From Microbacterium sp. TNHR37B (GTDB lineage: Bacteria; Actinomycetota; Actinomycetes; Actinomycetales; Microbacteriaceae), in NCBI RefSeq assembly GCF_001620065.1, contig NZ_LQGV01000001.1:1302001-1366000 (forward strand): a stretch of DNA of 64,000 nt, given 5' to 3'. Shown here one piece after another: positions 26,045 through 35,235 of the stretch. The notes under the pieces were generated by a model. The model had not been told where the DNA came from and did no database searches. It saw nothing but the letters and a program-made list of their open reading frames with translations. How positions within the stretch are numbered: the stretch's first letter is position 1; the number at the start of each line of letters is the position of its first letter. Both the position numbers and the translations under genes were made by a program.

Positions 26045-27151
26045 ATGGGTGTAGTTCCTGCAAGTTCGACCGATCCCGGAGGCGAGACGCCGACCGGACA
26101 GGCCGACGCGCCCGGACGGCAGGACCCTCCATCCACGACGATCGAGTCAAGCACCCCATCCGTCGATCGTTTCCAGATTCTCGCCCTCGATGGCGGGGGA
26201 GCCAAGGCACTGTTCACCGCTCACGTGCTGGCGCGGCTGGAACAGGACCTCGACGTCAGCATCAAGGACTCGTTCGACTTGATCGCTGGCACGTCGGCGG
26301 GTGGGATCGTCGCGCTTGGGCTGGGTGCCGGTCTCGCCCCGAGCGAGATCGTGGGGCACTACGAAGAACTGGTCGAGGCGGTCTTCCCGGCCGTGCGCCG
26401 GCGACTGTGGCGGCGGCCTCGCCAACTCACTGCACCCATCTACGACGGCGATGCGCTGCGCACTGCCTTGACGAAAGTGCTCGGCCAAAGGCTGCTGGGA
26501 GACAGCGCGAAGCGGTTGGTCATCCCGGCGTGGGACGTGCAACGAGGCTCCGTGCATATCTTCAAGACGCCCCACCACACACGGCTCGCCCGAGACTGGC
26601 GCATCCCGATGGTGGACATCGCGATGGCGACCTCGGCGGCGCCGCTCTACTTCCCTGCCGCGCGTGTCGATGGACACCGCCTCATTGACGGCGGCGTGTG
26701 GGCGAACAACCCTTCCGTCGTCGCGATTGCCGAGGCCGTGAGCATGCTCGACGTACCGCTCGCCTCGATCAGGGTGCTCAACGTCGGCACCATCGACCAG
26801 CTCACGAACCACCCCAAGCGCCTCGACCGCGGCGGGCTGTTCAACTGGGCGAAGCCGATCGCGCCACTGATCCTCACAGCCGGCAGCCGTGGCGGACAGG
26901 GCATCGCTGAACATCTGATCGGCAAGGCCGCTTTCACCAGGTTCGATGCTCTCGTGCCGAGCGGACTGTACGCACTCGACTCGGCAGACCCGAGCGATGT
27001 CGCCGGCCTCGCCGCGTCCGTGAGCCGCGAGCTCAGCCCTATCTACACCGCGCGGTTCGCAGATCATCGCGCGGCGGACTACACACCGTTGATCGGAGAC
27101 CGACACCGCGGCGACCCGACCAGCACGTCGACCACGGAGGTCTCCCGATGA
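26045..27151 (+). CDS. capV: CBASS effector, patatin-like phospholipase (CapV type)
   Basis: A 368-residue patatin-fold lipase. The oxyanion loop DGGGAK (~49-54), nucleophile elbow GTSAGG (Ser ~84) and catalytic Asp in DGGVWANNP (~215) are all intact. CapV enzymes are activated by cyclic dinucleotides and degrade the host membrane, killing infected cells. The link to CBASS rests on the immediately downstream CD-NTase (4-base ATGA overlap) and Cap2. The first ~40 residues are low-complexity and Pro/Thr/Ser-rich. The gene appears to be the first of a three-gene operon with its own -10 element. Without the context it could be any bacterial patatin. Confidence 0.9.
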   Translation: MGVVPASSTDPGGETPTGQADAPGRQDPPSTTIESSTPSVDRFQILALDGGGAKALFTAHVLARLEQDLDVSIKDSFDLIAGTSAGGIVALGLGAGLAPSEIVGHYEELVEAVFPAVRRRLWRRPRQLTAPIYDGDALRTALTKVLGQRLLGDSAKRLVIPAWDVQRGSVHIFKTPHHTRLARDWRIPMVDIAMATSAAPLYFPAARVDGHRLIDGGVWANNPSVVAIAEAVSMLDVPLASIRVLNVGTIDQLTNHPKRLDRGGLFNWAKPIAPLILTAGSRGGQGIAEHLIGKAAFTRFDALVPSGLYALDSADPSDVAGLAASVSRELSPIYTARFADHRAADYTPLIGDRHRGDPTSTSTTEVSR

Positions 27152-28143
27152 AGCTCACTGACTACTTCAACGTCTTGCTCAAGGACACCGTCAACCTTGG
27201 CCAGGTGAAGCTCGACTCGCTCGACTCTCGCGTCGAGGCGGTCTACAAGGCGTTGAAGGCCGACGAGCAGATCGGGCACCTGATCCTCGGCAAGACGCCC
27301 CAGGGCTCGTGGGCGCACAAGACCATCATCAATCCGGTGGGCAGCAACGAGTTCGACGCGGACTTCATGCTCGACATGAGCGAGAACGCGGACTGGGCCG
27401 ACGATCCCAAGAAGTACATCGAGGAGGTCTACGCGGCTCTGCACCGGCACAGCACCTACGGAAACATGCCGCACTCACGCAAGTGCCGTTGCGTCCGAGT
27501 TGTCTACGCGAACTCCATGCACCTGGACATCGTTCCGCACCTCAACCTCGCCGATGGACGCGAAGTCATCGTCAATCGCGACGACAACGACTGGGAGCAG
27601 ACCGACCCCCAGGGGTTCACGGACTGGATGAGGGACAAGGACGCGCTCGCGAAGGGCAACCTCCGCAAGGTCATCCGGCTGATGAAGTACCTGCGTGACC
27701 ACAAGAACTCCTTCACCGGGACCCGGTCGATCCTCCTGACGACACTGCTCGGTGAGCAGGTCACCGAGTTGCGCACGCTGCTTGACCCCGGCTACTACAG
27801 CGACGTCCCCACGACTCTCCTGCACCTCGTAAAGGACCTCGACGCCTGGCTCCAGGCGCGCCCGATCAAGCCCTCCATTCCGGACCCGTCCGGGTCCGGG
27901 GTCGCCTTCGACCATCGGTGGGAGCAGTCGAGCTACAGCTACTTCCGGGACCGTATTCATGTTCACGCCGCCGAGATCGAGGAGGCTTACGAGGAGGAGA
28001 ACAAGGAGCGCAGCATCGAGCTGTGGCAGGGCATCTTCGGTGACGGCTTCAAGGCCCCGGCCACCTCGTCCAGCAGCGCGAAGTTCCCGGCAGCAGCTCC
28101 CGCGGCCGCTTCCACCGTGGGGCGGTCTGGCCGCGCGGGATGA
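27148..28143 (+). CDS. CBASS CD-NTase (cGAS/DncV-like nucleotidyltransferase)
   Basis: A 331-residue nucleotidyltransferase with the GS motif (QGSW, ~52-55), paired acidic residues EFDADF (Asp ~70 and ~72) and a third Asp in HLDIVP (~127). These bind the catalytic metals. After phage sensing, CD-NTases make cyclic di- or trinucleotides that activate CapV. Which nucleotide is made cannot be read from sequence; pairing with a CapV effector makes a cyclic dinucleotide such as cGAMP plausible. The C terminus is a flexible Ala/Ser-rich tail ending GRSGRAG. A terminal Gly is the expected site of conjugation by Cap2. The gene overlaps both neighbours by 4 bases. Confidence 0.9.
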   Translation: MKLTDYFNVLLKDTVNLGQVKLDSLDSRVEAVYKALKADEQIGHLILGKTPQGSWAHKTIINPVGSNEFDADFMLDMSENADWADDPKKYIEEVYAALHRHSTYGNMPHSRKCRCVRVVYANSMHLDIVPHLNLADGREVIVNRDDNDWEQTDPQGFTDWMRDKDALAKGNLRKVIRLMKYLRDHKNSFTGTRSILLTTLLGEQVTELRTLLDPGYYSDVPTTLLHLVKDLDAWLQARPIKPSIPDPSGSGVAFDHRWEQSSYSYFRDRIHVHAAEIEEAYEEENKERSIELWQGIFGDGFKAPATSSSSAKFPAAAPAAASTVGRSGRAG

Positions 28144-29894
28144 GCCGCCGCAACCGGGCCACGCTGTCGGCTTGGCAGAAGCACCTCTTCGATGAGCTGA
28201 GGTCACTCGCCAGGGAGCACCCCAGCGACGTGCGGATAGTCGAGCAGCCTCGGCTCGACTCTGACGGCGACGCCACCCTCCGACTTCGGCTCCACACCGC
28301 AGATATCCTTCATCGCCCCGGTGGGCTGGGACTTGGAGACGACGAGGAGTTCATCGTCAAGATTCGCCCCTCGCTGTTCGCACCCCCGAGCGCCGAGGTT
28401 GACCACACACGCTTCCTCGGTTTCCCGCACGTCCTCCAAGGGCAGCGGCTCTGCATCTATCTCGACCCCTCCCGCGAGTGGCGCCCTTCCGCCGGGATGG
28501 CCGGATTTCTCAGCCGACTGTGGGACTGGCTCACCGATGCTGCCGGCGGAGCGTTCGATCCCTCGACCGCGATGTACCACGCTGTCGGAGGAGTGCTCCA
28601 CCACGCCGATGACACACCCACCATCGTCGTCCGCGAACCTGGGCCGCCGAAGCGGCAGCAGATCGCTCGGCTCGTCGCCCGCTCACCGCACCGCTACGAC
28701 CTCACCTACTCGACCGACCGCGACGGACACCGCACACCCGTCTTTGTCCTCGCGAGGGACCTCCCGTTCGGTGCGGCATCCACCTTCGCGCTATTCCTGA
28801 CGCTCTTGGACGACCCGCATCTTGACCGCGCCGAAGGACGACCGCCAGAGGTCTCACCGCAATCGCCCGCTTTCCTTACCTCGCTCCTCGCCAGCGCTCT
28901 ACGAAACCCTGACGGCACCGAGCAGTACTTCGTGCTCGCCGTTCCGCACCCCGCAGGTGGACCGCACCATCTTCTCGGCGGACGCCTTCCCGCAACTACC
29001 GCCGACGCCCTGCGACGCCTCGCCAAGAAGCACGGCACAGCGGTCAACCTCGACCCCGCGATCATCAACGCCGACATCCCCATCGAATGGTGCAACATGT
29101 CCGACGAACGGCAAGAGGTCACAACCCGACGCGACGACAACCGTCCCGTCAACGGCTTCCAAGGACGAGCCGTCCACATCTGGGGCTGCGGCGGCCTGGG
29201 CTCATGGCTCGCCGAGTTCATCGCACGCGCCGGAGCCAGCGCCATCACCGTCTGCGACCCCGGCACCATCACCGGCGGACTTCTCGTGCGACAGAACTAC
29301 ACCGAGGCCGACATCGGCCAGACCAAGGCCGATGCCCTCGCCACACGCCTCCGCGCGATCCGCGACGACCTGACCGTGACCGTCGCAGAAGGAAGCGTCC
29401 CCGACCCAGCCGTCTCACTCTCCGCGGACCTCATCATCGACGCCACCGTCAGCCACAGCATCACCACCTACCTCGACACCCTCGCCGGCGAAGACCGCAC
29501 GGCACTCATCGCCCAGGTCGCCACCGACGCCAGGACAGGATCGCTCGGTATCGCCAACATCTGCGCGCCCGGTGACACCTGTACGCCGTCTGAGCTTGAC
29601 GACCAGGCAGGCCGCTCGGTATTGGCCGATGGTGGCTTAGAGCTGTACCACCGGCTCTGGGAGGACGCAGCCGAAGGCGACGAACTGACTCCCACGAGGG
29701 GATGCTCCGTACCCACGTTCCATGGCTCGGCCGCGGACCTCGCTGCTGTCGCCGCGACACTCGTCAACATGATCGGCCTGCACCTCCAACAGGCAGGGGC
29801 ACCTGTTTCAGGGACCCACCTCATCGCCCTGCCACACGCACCAGCCGGCCCACGGCATCACTTCCTTCCCGCGGCGTCGGACACTCGCGGATGA
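28140..29894 (+). CDS. cap2: CBASS Cap2, E2-E1 ubiquitin-transfer-like fusion
   Basis: A 584-residue fusion. The N-terminal E2-like domain has its probable catalytic Cys in GQRLCIYLDP (~105). The C-terminal ThiF/E1 domain has the nucleotide motif WGCGGLGSW (~348-356), DPGTI (Asp ~373), RQNYTEADIGQTKA (Arg ~384, Lys ~396) and a candidate E1 Cys in RGCSVP (~522). Cap2 attaches the C terminus of the CD-NTase to target proteins and primes signalling. Type II CBASS usually adds Cap3, a JAB deconjugase, but the next gene here is unrelated and no JAB motif is present in this chain. The ATGA overlap couples it to the CD-NTase. Confidence 0.9.
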   Translation: MSRRNRATLSAWQKHLFDELRSLAREHPSDVRIVEQPRLDSDGDATLRLRLHTADILHRPGGLGLGDDEEFIVKIRPSLFAPPSAEVDHTRFLGFPHVLQGQRLCIYLDPSREWRPSAGMAGFLSRLWDWLTDAAGGAFDPSTAMYHAVGGVLHHADDTPTIVVREPGPPKRQQIARLVARSPHRYDLTYSTDRDGHRTPVFVLARDLPFGAASTFALFLTLLDDPHLDRAEGRPPEVSPQSPAFLTSLLASALRNPDGTEQYFVLAVPHPAGGPHHLLGGRLPATTADALRRLAKKHGTAVNLDPAIINADIPIEWCNMSDERQEVTTRRDDNRPVNGFQGRAVHIWGCGGLGSWLAEFIARAGASAITVCDPGTITGGLLVRQNYTEADIGQTKADALATRLRAIRDDLTVTVAEGSVPDPAVSLSADLIIDATVSHSITTYLDTLAGEDRTALIAQVATDARTGSLGIANICAPGDTCTPSELDDQAGRSVLADGGLELYHRLWEDAAEGDELTPTRGCSVPTFHGSAADLAAVAATLVNMIGLHLQQAGAPVSGTHLIALPHAPAGPRHHFLPAASDTRG

Positions 29895-30048
29895 GATAGC
29901 ACGGGTTTACGTCTGTCCGGGCTTGGGCGTAAAGTTGGGGGCCGAGGCAGGTTCTCCTCGATTGCGGGTCCTTCGGGACGGCCCAGCTTGGGCGCTCATA
30001 CACGTACTGCCTCCTCGACGGAGAGACACGTGTGACGAGAGGCCCGCC

Positions 30049-30429
30049 ATGATCCGCCTTATCTGGACGCTCAGCGCCCGCACCCGCTACTACCTGCGCC
30101 GCTACATGCCCACCAACCGGCTGCTCGACGCGATCCGACGCCGACGCAACTTTAAGTGGGGCATCCCCGCGACGCTCCTCGCGGTGCCCTACCTGCTGAT
30201 CGCGAGCATCTGCACCAACGCCCTCGACCAGGGGGCACCAGGCTGGTTGCATCTGGTCGTGTTGTGGGCGGTGTGGAACGCGATGAAGTTCATCGTCATT
30301 GGACCGGTCAGCCTGATCCTCCTGATCCGCGCCCGGACCCAGGAAGCCATTGCCCGGCACCGCGACCGGCAGGGCACCCGCGACCGCTCGGAGTCCCAGG
30401 TGCCTATGACCGTAGGGGCGGCCCGATGA
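30049..30429 (+). CDS. Small membrane protein common on actinobacterial mobile elements
   Basis: A 126-residue protein beginning MIRLIWTLSARTRYYLRRYMPTN, with two hydrophobic segments (IPATLLAVPYLLIASICT and LWAVWNAMKFIVIGPVSLILL) and basic flanks. I know this type from actinobacterial elements, where it sits near relaxase and recombinase genes and is often labelled sulfate permease without support. A function is not known. It follows Cap2 after a 154-base gap and overlaps the broken recombinase by 4 bases, so it belongs to the element backbone rather than to CBASS. The ATG at 30049 is preferred over upstream in-frame starts, which lie in noncoding-looking sequence. Confidence 0.65.
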   Translation: MIRLIWTLSARTRYYLRRYMPTNRLLDAIRRRRNFKWGIPATLLAVPYLLIASICTNALDQGAPGWLHLVVLWAVWNAMKFIVIGPVSLILLIRARTQEAIARHRDRQGTRDRSESQVPMTVGAAR

Positions 30430-30810
30430 ACGCCCCCACCTACACCTACGCCGCTCGCCTACCTCCGAGGCGCACGAGCGGCAGCAGACCGCTTGTCTGG
30501 CGCTGCCCGCGACCTCGACCTTGATGTCACTCGCAGATACAGCGATGAAGCCGGCGATCGCTCGGAGCTGACATGACTGCTCGCTGACTCTGCAACCGGC
30601 AAGTTCTCAGCCCTGGTGATCGCGCGGCTGGACCGTCTCGGGCGGACGATCCCCGTTGCCCCCCACGTCCTGGCAGACCTCGACACTGCTGGTGTGTGCG
30701 TCTGTGCGGTCGATCGTGGCACGTACGCCCTCACTGACCGGATGACGTTGGCAGACATCTTGACCGCCACGATCCGACCGTGCACGTGCGGAAGGCACCT
30801 CACGCGCTGA
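30426..30810 (+). pseudogene. Degenerate serine recombinase (resolvase-like) gene
   Basis: Frame-by-frame reading gives AYLRGAHERQQTA, then in another frame RDLDLDVTRRYSDEAGDRSEL, an in-frame TGA near 30574, and KFSALVIARLDRLGRTI with ADILTATI. The last segment resembles the resolvase A-R-L-D-R-L-G-R motif. At least one frameshift and one stop break it, so it is a relic. It follows the small membrane protein with which such recombinases normally travel. Confidence 0.55.
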
Positions 30811-30974
30811 CCCTGAGCACGGCGTGGACTCGGCCGAATCGCGGCGCCAGTCCCGGCCAGTGCGCTTGGCGGCCTGCTGGCTGACCCGAGTGGTCGGCAT
30901 GCGGGGGATCAGCGATGCTCTGACGGTCCTGGCCCGTAGACTTGGGACAACACGCGGCGTACGGCGGGAGGTGA

Positions 30975-31943
30975 GTGGTGGCCGGATCAGGAGAGCACTT
31001 CAAGGCGCTCGTACGAAGCCACGGGAGCGGCGACGACGAGGCGTTCTACTCAGTCGCGCTACAGGTTGCCGCTCAGGCGGCTCGGCAGGGGCACCACCAT
31101 CTCGCGGCTGACCTCAAAGCCGCAGTTGATCACTCACGTGTCGAGCGGCCGAAAAAGGTCACCTCAATCGCTCAACCGCGAGGCGATCTTTCAGAACTCG
31201 TTATCGCCTCTCACCCAGCCGTTGGCTTGAAAGACTTGGTCCTGCCGGATGAGCTGGCCGCGCAGGTGCGACGTGTCCTCAGCGAACAGCGCCAACGCAA
31301 GCAGCTTCTGGATCACGGCTTTGAGCCTGCGCATCGCCTCCTGTTCGAGGGGCCGCCTGGTACGGGCAAGACGATGACCGCGGCAGTCCTGGCTCACGAG
31401 CTCTCTCTGCCCTTGCTGACGATCAGGCTCGACAGCCTGCTGAGCAAGTTCATGGGCGAGACCGCCAGTAAGCTGCGCGTCATCTTCGATGCAGTGGGCG
31501 CGCAGCGCGGGGTGTACCTGTTCGATGAGTTCGACGCGCTCGGTGGCGACCGAGCAGGAAACGACGTCGGTGAGGCCCGACGCATCCTGAACTCCTTCCT
31601 GGTGTTCCTGGAGAACAGTTCTCCCGAGAGCATCGTCATCGCTGCCACCAACCACCGGTCGATTCTGGACAAGGCCCTGTTCCGACGTTTCGACATGGTT
31701 CTCAACTACTCACTGCCGGACGCGAAACAGGCCGCCGCCGTGATGCGCGGCAGGCTCGGGTCTCTCGCCAAGGGCGTCCGTTGGGCCGCACTGGCAGAGC
31801 ACATGGCAGGGCTCTCCCATGCGGACCTCGTAAGGGCTGCGGAGTCTGCCGCCAAGAGCGTCATCCTCGCTGGCGGAACACGAGTGAGTGCCGACGACAT
31901 TCGACAGTCGCTCAAATCGCGGCAGGCGGCGAGCCTTGGCTGA
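30975..31943 (+). CDS. ietA: IetA-like AAA+ ATPase of an IetAS antiphage pair
   Basis: A 322-residue AAA+ protein with Walker A GPPGTGKT (~126-133), Walker B YLFDEFDAL (Asp ~184, Glu ~185), sensor 1 ATNHRS (Asn ~226) and Arg-finger region FRRFDMV (~236-241). The N-terminal ~120 residues are a substrate or partner domain. It is coupled to a subtilase gene, whose start lies 8 bases before its stop. An AAA ATPase plus S8 protease pair is the composition of the IetAS defence system. The start GTG (30975 or 30978) has GGGAGGTGA just upstream. The ATPase probably delivers or activates the protease, but the trigger is unknown. Confidence 0.85.
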   Translation: MVAGSGEHFKALVRSHGSGDDEAFYSVALQVAAQAARQGHHHLAADLKAAVDHSRVERPKKVTSIAQPRGDLSELVIASHPAVGLKDLVLPDELAAQVRRVLSEQRQRKQLLDHGFEPAHRLLFEGPPGTGKTMTAAVLAHELSLPLLTIRLDSLLSKFMGETASKLRVIFDAVGAQRGVYLFDEFDALGGDRAGNDVGEARRILNSFLVFLENSSPESIVIAATNHRSILDKALFRRFDMVLNYSLPDAKQAAAVMRGRLGSLAKGVRWAALAEHMAGLSHADLVRAAESAAKSVILAGGTRVSADDIRQSLKSRQAASLG

Positions 31944-34482
31944 GGGGCAGGAACACCTCAGTCACCTTCTGGTAGAAGATCGAGCGGCAGACGAGGAGTT
32001 TCGCCGACGGGGTGGACCGGACCCGAAGATTCGTCCGGTCGAAGACCGTGCCGGTCACGGCGGCGGGCGGCTGAACGAGTTGCAGTCCGCGTTCTCTAGC
32101 GGTGACGAGACCCGTGAAGAACAACTCCCAGACGACGAGCTACGTGCCTTGGGCACCATCATCACGTTGGAGGGCTCTGACCCCGCGTATCCGCTCAAGC
32201 TCGACACTCTCCAACAGCTCACCTCGCACCGCGATCCGCAGCGCAGGCGCCCCAAGTGGCTCCTTCTCTCGGTTCTCCCCGCGGACTCGGGTTCTGGCAT
32301 CCCCGAGCGAGCGACCGTCTGGGTCAGCGACGACTACCGTGCGAAGTTCCTGCAGCTCTTCGAGGACTACCTGGCGAAGGAGTCACCGAAAGGCAAACCT
32401 CGCAACAACGAACTCGTCGCGAACATCGCACGCATCCGCGCCACCATCCTGGGTGACCTTTGGCAGTCCGAGGGTCGCCCGCCAGAAGGTACGACGACAT
32501 GGTGGGAACTATGGCTACGCCCAAACGCTGACGGCCCCGATCTGCTACGGCGCTTCGCCGAAGCCTCCGGACTGACCATCTCGCAGCGTCTCCTCCGGCT
32601 CGTCGACCGCGACGTCATGTGGGTCGAGGCGACGTGGGCGCAGCTTGAAGTCCTACCGTTCACCGCGGTGCCGCTGGCCGAAATCCGGCGCCCGGAGTTC
32701 ATCGACTCCATAGAAGACCTCACCGCCGAGGAGCAAGCCGAGTACGTCGACGACCTGGCCAAGCGACTGGAACCTGCCGACGAACTCCAGCCCGCCGTCT
32801 GCCACCTCGACACGGGCGTAGCGAGAACTCACGTCCTCATCGAGCAGTCCCTGGCACCCCAGGACCTGCACACCGTGATCGGCGTCAGCGGCTTCGATCA
32901 AGACGGACATGGCACCAAGATGGCCGGCATCGCGCTGCTGGGAGCCGCGGTCGACCGCCACCTGCTCGGATCGGACTCCGTTGTGCTGCGACACCGACTG
33001 GAGTCGGTTCGCATCCTTCCGACCAAGACCGAGAAGCCGCACGAACCCCGCGCGTACGGAGACGTCACCGCCCAAGCCGTCTCGCTGCCCGAAATCGCAG
33101 CGACACGGCGCCGGGTGTTCTGCATGCCGGTCAGCACCAGTACCGACACCCCCGGAAACCCAGGTCAGCCCACGCTGTGGTCGGCCACCGTCGACGCACT
33201 GGCCGTCGGCGCCAACGTCGTCAGCAACGGCGACGAACTCCGGCTACTCGCGCCACCAGACAGCGAAGCAGCAAGACTCCTGATCGTGTCCGCCGGAAAC
33301 GTAACCGGCTACGTCGCCGACCACCTCGCCGAATCCGACACCTCTCCGGTTCGAGATCCCGGCCAAGCCTGGAACGCACTCACCGTCGGCGCCTACACCG
33401 ACCTCGACGCGGTCCCGACCGATCCGGCCTTCGCAGGCTGGACCCCTGTCGCGCGGAAGGGCGACCTCTCGCCCCACAGTCGCACGTCTCTGCCGTTCGG
33501 GAACAAGCCCTGGCCGATCAAGCCCGACATCGTCATGGAAGGCGGCAACGTCCTCCATGACACCGCCTCCATGTTCGAGCCGAATCACCCGGCGCTGTCC
33601 CTGCGAACCACCGGGCACACAAACGACCAGGCTCTGGCGTCGGCCAACGCAACCAGCGCCGCGACCGCGCAAGCCTCCCGGCTCGCAGCCCTCGTCATGG
33701 CCACCTATCCCGAGTACTGGCCCGAGACGATCCGAGCACTCCTCGTCCACTCCGCGCAGTGGACACCCATCATGCGCGACGAAATCGATCGTGCGGGGCA
33801 GAGCGGACTTCAAGCCAAACAGATGCTGCTACGCCGATACGGCTGGGGCGTCCCGACCGAGGAACGCGTGTTGTTCTCCTCCGATCGGTCCGTAACCCTG
33901 GTCGTACAGGACGAGTTCACCCCTTTCGAGGGCGATGAGTTCAAGGTCCCGTCGTTCCGGCTACACGACCTTCCTTGGCCGCGCGAAGTACTGCAAGACC
34001 TGGGCTCCGCTTCCGTGACCCTGCGCGTCACCCTCTCCTACTTCATCGAGCCGACGGCGTCCCGACGAGGATGGCGTCAGCGGTACAAGTACGCATCACA
34101 CGGACTCCGGTTCGAGCTACAAGACCCCCTTGAATCTGAGGCCCATTTCGTTCAGCGAGTGAACCGTGAAGCCCGCACCGAGGAAGCCGGCGGGCGCCCC
34201 GCAAGCGGACAAGTGTCGTGGCTCGTCGGCGCCAACCAACGCCTGTACGGCTCACTGCATCAAGACATCTGGGAGACCTACGGTTCAGCACTCGCCGACA
34301 CCGGAAAGATCGCCGTCTACCCCGTCGGCGGCTGGTGGAAGAACAACAAGAACCGCGAACGCGTCGACCGGAAGATCCGATACGCCCTCGTCGTATCACT
34401 CCAGACCGACGCCACCGACGTCGACCTGTACACACCAGTGGCGAACCTCCTCCACACCCCGATCGAGATTCCGATCGAGTGA
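31936..34482 (+). CDS. ietS: IetS-like subtilisin (S8) protease of an IetAS antiphage pair
   Basis: An ~848-residue protein starting at TTG 31936. The catalytic triad is readable: Asp in CHLDTGV (~292), His in DGHGTKMAG (~325) and Ser in NATSAATAQ (~574). The oxyanion Asn is in SAGNVTG (~455). The GTS usually found at the Ser is ATS here. There is no signal peptide, so it acts in the cytoplasm, unlike secreted subtilisins. About 270 residues precede the protease domain and ~270 follow it. The 8-base overlap with the ATPase and the two-gene layout match IetAS. The identity of the cleaved target is unknown. Confidence 0.85.
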   Translation: MAEGQEHLSHLLVEDRAADEEFRRRGGPDPKIRPVEDRAGHGGGRLNELQSAFSSGDETREEQLPDDELRALGTIITLEGSDPAYPLKLDTLQQLTSHRDPQRRRPKWLLLSVLPADSGSGIPERATVWVSDDYRAKFLQLFEDYLAKESPKGKPRNNELVANIARIRATILGDLWQSEGRPPEGTTTWWELWLRPNADGPDLLRRFAEASGLTISQRLLRLVDRDVMWVEATWAQLEVLPFTAVPLAEIRRPEFIDSIEDLTAEEQAEYVDDLAKRLEPADELQPAVCHLDTGVARTHVLIEQSLAPQDLHTVIGVSGFDQDGHGTKMAGIALLGAAVDRHLLGSDSVVLRHRLESVRILPTKTEKPHEPRAYGDVTAQAVSLPEIAATRRRVFCMPVSTSTDTPGNPGQPTLWSATVDALAVGANVVSNGDELRLLAPPDSEAARLLIVSAGNVTGYVADHLAESDTSPVRDPGQAWNALTVGAYTDLDAVPTDPAFAGWTPVARKGDLSPHSRTSLPFGNKPWPIKPDIVMEGGNVLHDTASMFEPNHPALSLRTTGHTNDQALASANATSAATAQASRLAALVMATYPEYWPETIRALLVHSAQWTPIMRDEIDRAGQSGLQAKQMLLRRYGWGVPTEERVLFSSDRSVTLVVQDEFTPFEGDEFKVPSFRLHDLPWPREVLQDLGSASVTLRVTLSYFIEPTASRRGWRQRYKYASHGLRFELQDPLESEAHFVQRVNREARTEEAGGRPASGQVSWLVGANQRLYGSLHQDIWETYGSALADTGKIAVYPVGGWWKNNKNRERVDRKIRYALVVSLQTDATDVDLYTPVANLLHTPIEIPIE

Positions 34483-34537
34483 TGTCCGATTCGCTCCGAA
34501 TCCCGCGGATAACGGATAACACCGCCGGACTCGCAGC

Positions 34538-34873
34538 TCAGACGTTCGTTGCGACGGCCTGTGCGCGCCGACCAGCCGGTCGAATCGTGACGCCCTCTAC
34601 GGCCAGCGCGCGTCGGACAGCCTGCTGGCTGACCCCGTACCGCAACCCGACTTCCATTAGCGTAAGGCCCTCGTCGTACAGCTCGACCGCTTCGGCGAGA
34701 TGGCACTCATCGAGCCCCCGCTGGCGTATCGGTACCGAGCGGCGGACAAGGTGCGCCGCCGCGGTGCGGCGATGAATGCTGAACCGCTCGCCCAACTCCA
34801 CGAGTGTCGCGCCCGACTCATACGAGGCCACCAGCTCGTCCACCTGCGCCGGGCTCAGAAAGGTTTGAGTCAT
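34538..34873 (-). CDS. Small two-HTH protein associated with recombinase remnants
   Basis: A 111-residue protein with two helix-turn-helix-like units: FLSPAQVDELVASYESGATLVELGERFSIHRRTAAAHL (residues 5-42) and LAEAVELYDEGLTLMEVGLRYGVSQQAVRRAL (59-90). Each resembles the DNA-binding end of resolvases and Hin-like HTH domains. ATG 34873 is the best start. The frame stays open upstream to 35311, but that part looks like recombinase remnant. A second relative lies at 36123-36587. The likely role is DNA binding for the element (control or directionality), inferred only from domain type. Confidence 0.65.
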   Translation of the reverse strand: MTQTFLSPAQVDELVASYESGATLVELGERFSIHRRTAAAHLVRRSVPIRQRGLDECHLAEAVELYDEGLTLMEVGLRYGVSQQAVRRALAVEGVTIRPAGRRAQAVATNV

Positions 34874-34879
34874 CCCAAC

Positions 34880-35235
34880 TGCACGCACCATCCGCCCCCG
34901 CTCGTCCACTACAGACGGCTCCAGCGGCCTCCGGTCCCGCCGGTAGACGCCCCGCGACCTGCGAGAAGCCACGGTTTTCAAGGCCGGGCAGGGGTTCTCG
35001 AACTCTCTACGGAGGTCCACCACATTCGCCTTACTCGAATAAGCGACCGTGAGATGAAGGTCGTTGGACGAATCAGATAGAGCGTCGGAGAGGTCTCCGG
35101 CGCTCTTTCGTTTGGCCCCGGCCCGTTCGCCTGCGGCGGCCCGAAGCAGTGCGATCGGCCCGGGCACTTCGACGGACACGGTCATCTCGCGCTGTTCGTC
35201 CTCGATCCAGATGCGGCAGAAGAAGGCGCCGAGAA
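34880..35235 (-). other. Probable remnant of a recombinase 3' end
   Basis: The minus-strand frame upstream of the HTH gene is open and reads segments such as RIWIEDEQREMTV and PIALLRAAAGERAG, reminiscent of the ends of large serine recombinases. No catalytic domain is present. It is listed as a probable relic because an otherwise gene-free ~360 bases follows the lipoprotein stop. Little else can be said. Confidence 0.25.

Noticed and set aside
23946..26210. 754-codon minus-strand frame opposite the relaxase gene
   Set aside because: It is antisense to an intact MobF relaxase with all catalytic motifs. Its composition (Gly, Arg, Val, His runs) is that of a high-GC shadow frame and no domain is visible.
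34960..35040. tRNA gene or tRNA-derived att site
   Set aside because: A GTTCGAGAACCC-like segment on the minus strand recalls a T-arm, but no cloverleaf with acceptor and anticodon arms can be drawn.
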